9,109 nt of DNA from Methanosarcinales archaeon. Lineage in GTDB: Archaea > Halobacteriota > Methanosarcinia > Methanosarcinales > Methanogasteraceae. The stretch is from positions 1-9,109 of the forward strand of contig DAOUXE010000025.1 of NCBI GenBank assembly GCA_030666765.1, given 5' to 3'. The notes under the pieces were generated by a model. It saw only the letters and a program-made list of their open reading frames with translations, had not been told where the DNA came from and ran no database searches. Of this stretch, positions 6,696 through 9,109 are shown piece by piece. Within the stretch, counting starts at the first letter, position 1. Each line of letters opens with the position of its first letter. The position numbers and the translations under genes are program-made.

Positions 6696-6727
6696 TTGAA
6701 TCACTCTGGTGTAATCTGTGGTGAGCC

Positions 6728-6741
6728 TGTATTATACTTTG
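6728..6741 (-). promoter_or_regulatory. TATA box of the DUF5678-protease operon
   Basis: On the minus strand AAAGTATAATACAG contains a TATA-like core centred near 6734. Standard archaeal spacing (about 26-28 bases) puts transcription start near 6707, only a few bases before the GTG 6704 or 12 before ATG 6695. The transcript would be leaderless or nearly so. Confidence 0.5.
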
Positions 6742-6756
6742 CTGGTATCGAGTTGT

Positions 6757-6974
6757 GATTTGCGCCCCTCTTGCCAAAAAGAGATTTATTATTGTTGCAA
6801 AGCATGTCGCCCGCATGTTTGTGCTGATTGGATGTAAGTCACAGCTGCGAGTGGGGTGGATCTGGCGGCGTATCTGCCGACCCGGGATGGCTCAAGCGTC
6901 CTCGGGCTGCCGCGATGTCCGTGGCGGGCACGGCGGCGCCGCGTGGTCGGGCGTCGGTCCCCCGGGTCCGGGGC
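6757..6974. other. GC-rich spacer next to the insertion sequence
   Basis: No gene is supported. Base composition changes sharply: 49 of 60 bases in 6901-6960 are G or C, against AT-rich DNA just upstream and in the insertion sequence interior. Several open frames cross it on both strands simply because stops are rare in such DNA; their Arg/Gly/Pro-rich products resemble nothing I know. It may be a remnant of a foreign GC-rich gene into which the insertion sequence moved. Confidence 0.45.
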
Positions 6975-6992
6975 CACGGCTTTCTCATAAAA
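6975..6992 (+). repeat. Left terminal inverted repeat of the insertion sequence
   Basis: CACGGCTTTCTCATAAAA. It matches the inverted right end with one mismatch, at its sixth base. A run of G just outside (GGGGC) is also mirrored by GCCCC outside the right end, so the repeat may extend slightly with a one-base gap. Confidence 0.75.
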
Positions 6993-7198
6993 CCCAAGAC
7001 ACCACAAAGTTCGCTCCAAGGATCGTGACACGACTCGTTAAGACCCTTTCTAAAATTCTCTGGAACATCCCGAAAACACCCCATCCAACGCCATTCCCCT
7101 AAGAAATCGATCCCCGGAGCCGAATTTGGCCATAGCTTCAACTGTTCAGCGTCGATTACCTTCCGACTTTCAGACGGCTTACAACGAGTTACGAAAAC

Positions 7199-8453
7199 CT
7201 AAATCCACGATCGTAAAAAATTGAATTTCAACAAAACACTTGCTAAAACCTCCTGTGAATCACAAAAAGAATCGATCGCTTCTTTAAAGTTTTTTGGATT
7301 CGTTTTCCTGATGAGGTTGATGGCAACAGTTCGCAGTAAGCTTAAAATCTGCCCTTGATTTTTATTCTTGGTTTTCACATAATCTTCTTTGAATGTCATG
7401 TCTCTGATGTAATTATTGGATTCGACATGCCAGTGCTCACGTATAGCGGTGAAGAGTTCTTCTTCCACATCAGTCAAAGTTTTCGACTGGTGACCTTCCA
7501 ATTCCACATTAGACACATAATACGATCTTTCTTTGGTGATCTCTTTCTTTTTTATCTTTTCTGTCGTTCTATCAACCGCTATGAGTGTCTGAAAGTCACT
7601 CTGACTCCACCGCGCATCAAATTCCACGTCTTTCAAGGAGAAAAAGCGACCCTCTCTTTCTTCGAGCCGACCACGGCTCTTTTCTACGGTTCTGGTGCTG
7701 CCGATCGCTTTTTCCTCTTGTGCCATGTCGCCGAACATTTCGAATAGCGTGGGCTGATTCTTTTTGATTTGAACGATGTACTTGCCACCGGATTGGTTGA
7801 TAGTCTCTAATGTTGTCGGATTTGCATGAAGGGGGTCCAATGTCACTTTTGCCCGCTGTAGCCAGGTCTCCTTCAATAATTTTCTGACTACGGTAACTTC
7901 ACTTGATTTTGCGCCAGACATCTTCCTTTGAAAGAAAATCTGCTGGCTTTTGTGTCCGATTGCGATTGTAATCTGTTCGCAATCGTTTGGCATTATCGTT
8001 GTCTGTGATCGTTCCCCTGAGAACTTTCCCATCGATAGCAATCCACTCGCCGTTGATGTTTTCAACCGTTACGCCGAAAAACTCCTCGATAATCGTATTA
8101 AACTCTTCCCAATCCACAATAGTCAAAATTCGGGGCAATTGTGCACGTGAGATCGGTTCAACATTCGGACGATCGAAAATTTTTCGTAGCCATTTGATCT
8201 TGTTGTGAATATAGCGGTGAATTTCAGAAACATGGGTCTTACCGCTCATAATTGCCATGGTGGTTACAGCAAGAACAAAGGATAGTTCGTGTCTTTTTCC
8301 TCGGTTATCGCGAGGATCGCTCATATCGCCCAATAATTCGATAAAATGCGTAACATCAGTACCATCGCTGATCAACGGCTCCGCGTTATGCTCAACAGAC
8401 TTTTCTTGTCAATATCTAATTTCACCGATAGTTCCATTATTAAAGTTGGTCAT
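7199..8453 (-). pseudogene. ISAs1-family DDE transposase, broken by a frameshift and probably a TGA
   Basis: Two overlapping frames together give a complete transposase. The N-terminal part (open from 8408, TTG available at 8375) carries the family's leading domain (LGDMSDPRDNRGKRHELS) and the first catalytic Asp in WIAIDGKVLRG, residue 115 counted from the TTG. The C-terminal frame (to 7199) carries the second Asp in VTLDPLHANP and the Glu in HWHVESNN, followed by RDMTFKED. The coherent protein switches frame near CGATTGCG (7978-7985), where skipping one base joins NDNAKR to EQITIAIGHK. Upstream, the first frame continues to an ATG at 8453 but crosses an in-frame TGA (8411-8409). The ATG sits about 29 bases below a TATA box centred near 8482, a leaderless arrangement, so it is probably the original start. 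The catalytic residues survive but two lesions should inactivate it. Alternatives are a TTG start at 8375 with no TGA lesion, or a sequencing error at the frameshift. Confidence 0.82.
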
Positions 8454-8640
8454 GGAAACTATACTATCTTCACATCATATATTATACTACGTGCTACTTT
8501 TAGCCCTATATCAAATCACAAAACTATAATAGCTCAACTTCAGTCGCTTAAAACCTCATGAATTTCGGATTCTTCCGAACTCAAATATGCTAGAAGTCGG
8601 CCGAGAAAACGTGGCAGAATGTATGTGGAGGTTCGTACAT

Positions 8641-8658
8641 TTTTATGAGAAAACCGTG
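8641..8658 (-). repeat. Right terminal inverted repeat of the insertion sequence
   Basis: TTTTATGAGAAAACCGTG on +, the inverse of 6975-6992 with a single mismatch. It lies on the upstream side of the transposase, beyond its promoter. Confidence 0.75.
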
Positions 8659-8980
8659 CCCCTCTCCCCGCTGACCACCAGAGCACTTAAGCATTATCAG
8701 CCCGCCGCCACCAGCGCGCTTGACGTGATCTGCTGGCTCAGGATGATTGCGGAAAAACCACAGCGCTTGCGGGCTCCAGGAGCGCGATGGTGCTCGCATT
8801 CTTAGGCTCTGACATACGCGAAGACATAACTGTAGTAAAGTGTCAGACTCGCGAAGCTTTGTTGGAAGGGGACCAAAGGAGTATCGAGCAGATATAGGTT
8901 CTTGCTTGACTTTCAAAGATAGCTGAAACGACCCCCTTTTCCTGAAATTTTTCGATAGCGAGCGCCCGCGTCGATCATTT
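8659..8980. other. Spacer right of the insertion sequence, no gene seen
   Basis: The first about 150 bases are GC-rich like the left flank of the insertion sequence; the rest is closer to the window average. Small structures are GCTCC-A-GGAGC (8773-8783) and TCTGACA (8808-8814) / TGTCAGA (8841-8847) with a 26-base loop. The open frames on both strands resemble no protein I know and cross into the terminal repeat, so none is called. Confidence 0.45.
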
Positions 8981-8985
8981 CAGTA

Positions 8986-9004
8986 CATAGTCCCCTACTA
9001 ACTA
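8986..9004. repeat. 19-bp direct repeat, upstream copy (operator candidate)
   Basis: CATAGTCCCCTACTAACTA, identical to 9059-9077 and 73 bases upstream of it (start to start). A partial copy CCCTACT lies between them (9020-9026). TAACTAAT (8999-9006) is mirrored by ATTAGTTA (9037-9044), so the region has both direct and inverted repetition. Confidence 0.7.
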
Positions 9005-9049
9005 ATAACCAATTTTTATCCCTACTCCTATCGATAATTAGTTAAAGCA

Positions 9050-9058
9050 TTTATATAT
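9050..9058 (+). promoter_or_regulatory. TATA box of the gene at the right edge
   Basis: TTTATATAT is centred near 9054, 27 bases before ATG 9081, the standard distance from an archaeal TATA box to a transcription start. This implies a leaderless mRNA. The downstream 19-bp repeat begins at the very next base, so a protein bound there would block initiation. Confidence 0.5.
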
Positions 9059-9077
9059 CATAGTCCCCTACTAACTA
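9059..9077. repeat. 19-bp direct repeat, downstream copy over the transcription start region
   Basis: It is identical to 8986-9004. It fills the gap between the TATA box and the presumed leaderless start codon, the usual place for an archaeal repressor site. Confidence 0.7.
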
Positions 9078-9080
9078 TAC

Positions 9081-9109
9081 ATGGTCTTCCTGGAAAAGAA
9101 GATAAAGAA
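9081..9109 (+). CDS. Start of an unidentified gene, cut by the window edge
   Basis: ATG 9081 opens MVFLEKKIK with no stop before the window ends. No ribosome binding site is visible, but a TATA box 27 bases upstream fits a leaderless transcript. Nine codons are too few to identify the product. The repeat-flanked promoter suggests that it is regulated, perhaps by its own product. The start is inferred from promoter geometry only. Confidence 0.4.

Larger units (their letters stand above)
6975..8658 (-). mobile_element. ISAs1-family insertion sequence, probably inactive
   Basis: The ends are CACGGCTTTCTCATAAAA (6975-6992) and the inverted TTTTATGAGAAAACCGTG (8641-8658), 17 of 18 bases matching. 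They enclose a single transposase reading on the minus strand. The length of 1684 bp is somewhat long for the family because about 200 bases lie on each side of the coding part. No target-site duplication is visible immediately outside the ends: the left flank ends GGTCCGGGGC and the right starts CCCCTCTCCC. That suggests age, rearrangement, or that the true ends differ by a few bases. The inner promoter region (8454-8640) is AT-rich with a TATA box, GTAGTATAATATATGATG read on the minus strand (8490-8473). Both flanks are GC-rich compared with the interior. The terminal repeats plus a family-typical transposase make the call firm; the exact boundaries are less so. Confidence 0.75.

Noticed and set aside
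6839..7141. Arg/Pro/Gly-rich open frames on both strands across the GC-rich spacer
   Set aside because: They are open because stop codons are rare in GC-rich DNA, they cross the insertion-sequence end, and they show no recognisable motif or ribosome site.
7960..8000. Programmed frameshifting of the transposase
   Set aside because: The join needs a +1 shift at CGATTGCG, with no slippery heptamer, and this family normally has a single frame.
6965..8668. Target-site duplication around the insertion sequence
   Set aside because: The 10 bases outside each end (GGTCCGGGGC and CCCCTCTCCC) are not direct repeats; the only likeness is a mirrored GGGGC/GCCCC.
8986..9077. Possible CRISPR array from two identical 19-mers
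   Set aside because: Only two full copies are present with a 54-base gap that itself contains partial and inverted copies and a TATA box. A promoter with operators fits better.

Overview
The window looks archaeal, most likely a methanogen- or ANME-related euryarchaeote (Halobacteriota). The clues are TATA-box promoters at leaderless spacing or with GGAGG-type ribosome binding sites, a retropepsin-like protease paired with a DUF5678 protein, an EFR1-like flavodoxin, and a degraded NosD/CASH beta-helix fragment. This placement is inferred from gene content; no rRNA or tRNA is present. The region is gene-poor accessory DNA: few intact genes, long spacers, several broken genes and one decayed insertion sequence.

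Layout. Positions 1-577 (-) hold an EFR1-type flavodoxin cut by the window edge and broken by one extra base in an A run. Position 818-889 is an unusual inverted repeat built from 10-bp phased units. Positions 945-1520 (-) encode a small polytopic membrane protein with an internal repeat. A spacer with AT-rich palindromes and TATA boxes leads into the dominant gene (2103-5483, +). That gene encodes an exported protein of about 1126 residues: a PQQ-like beta-propeller, a class I SAM-methyltransferase fold, then a second PQQ-like propeller. A hairpin/T-tract terminator follows it, and a near-identical 21-bp direct repeat lies on each side of it. The spacer 5564-6079 holds hairpins and a beta-helix remnant. 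Positions 6080-6695 (-) form a two-gene overlapping operon, DUF5678 then retropepsin-like aspartic protease, with a TATA box just upstream. Positions 6975-8658 are an ISAs1-family insertion sequence with 17/18-matching terminal inverted repeats, flanked by GC-rich DNA. Its transposase carries a frameshift and probably an in-frame TGA. The last about 120 bp look like a repressor-controlled promoter (19-bp direct repeats, TATA box) ahead of a leaderless gene that starts at 9081 and leaves the window.

Functional picture. The strongest candidate for unusual biology is the exported propeller-methyltransferase-propeller protein. I recall a very similar architecture in large planctomycete PQQ proteins, so the architecture itself may not be new, but its archaeal occurrence and a SAM-binding fold outside the cytoplasm are unexplained. 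The second point of interest is the protease/DUF5678 pair, whose translational coupling suggests a shared job. I see no CRISPR array, no complete defence system and no RNA gene.
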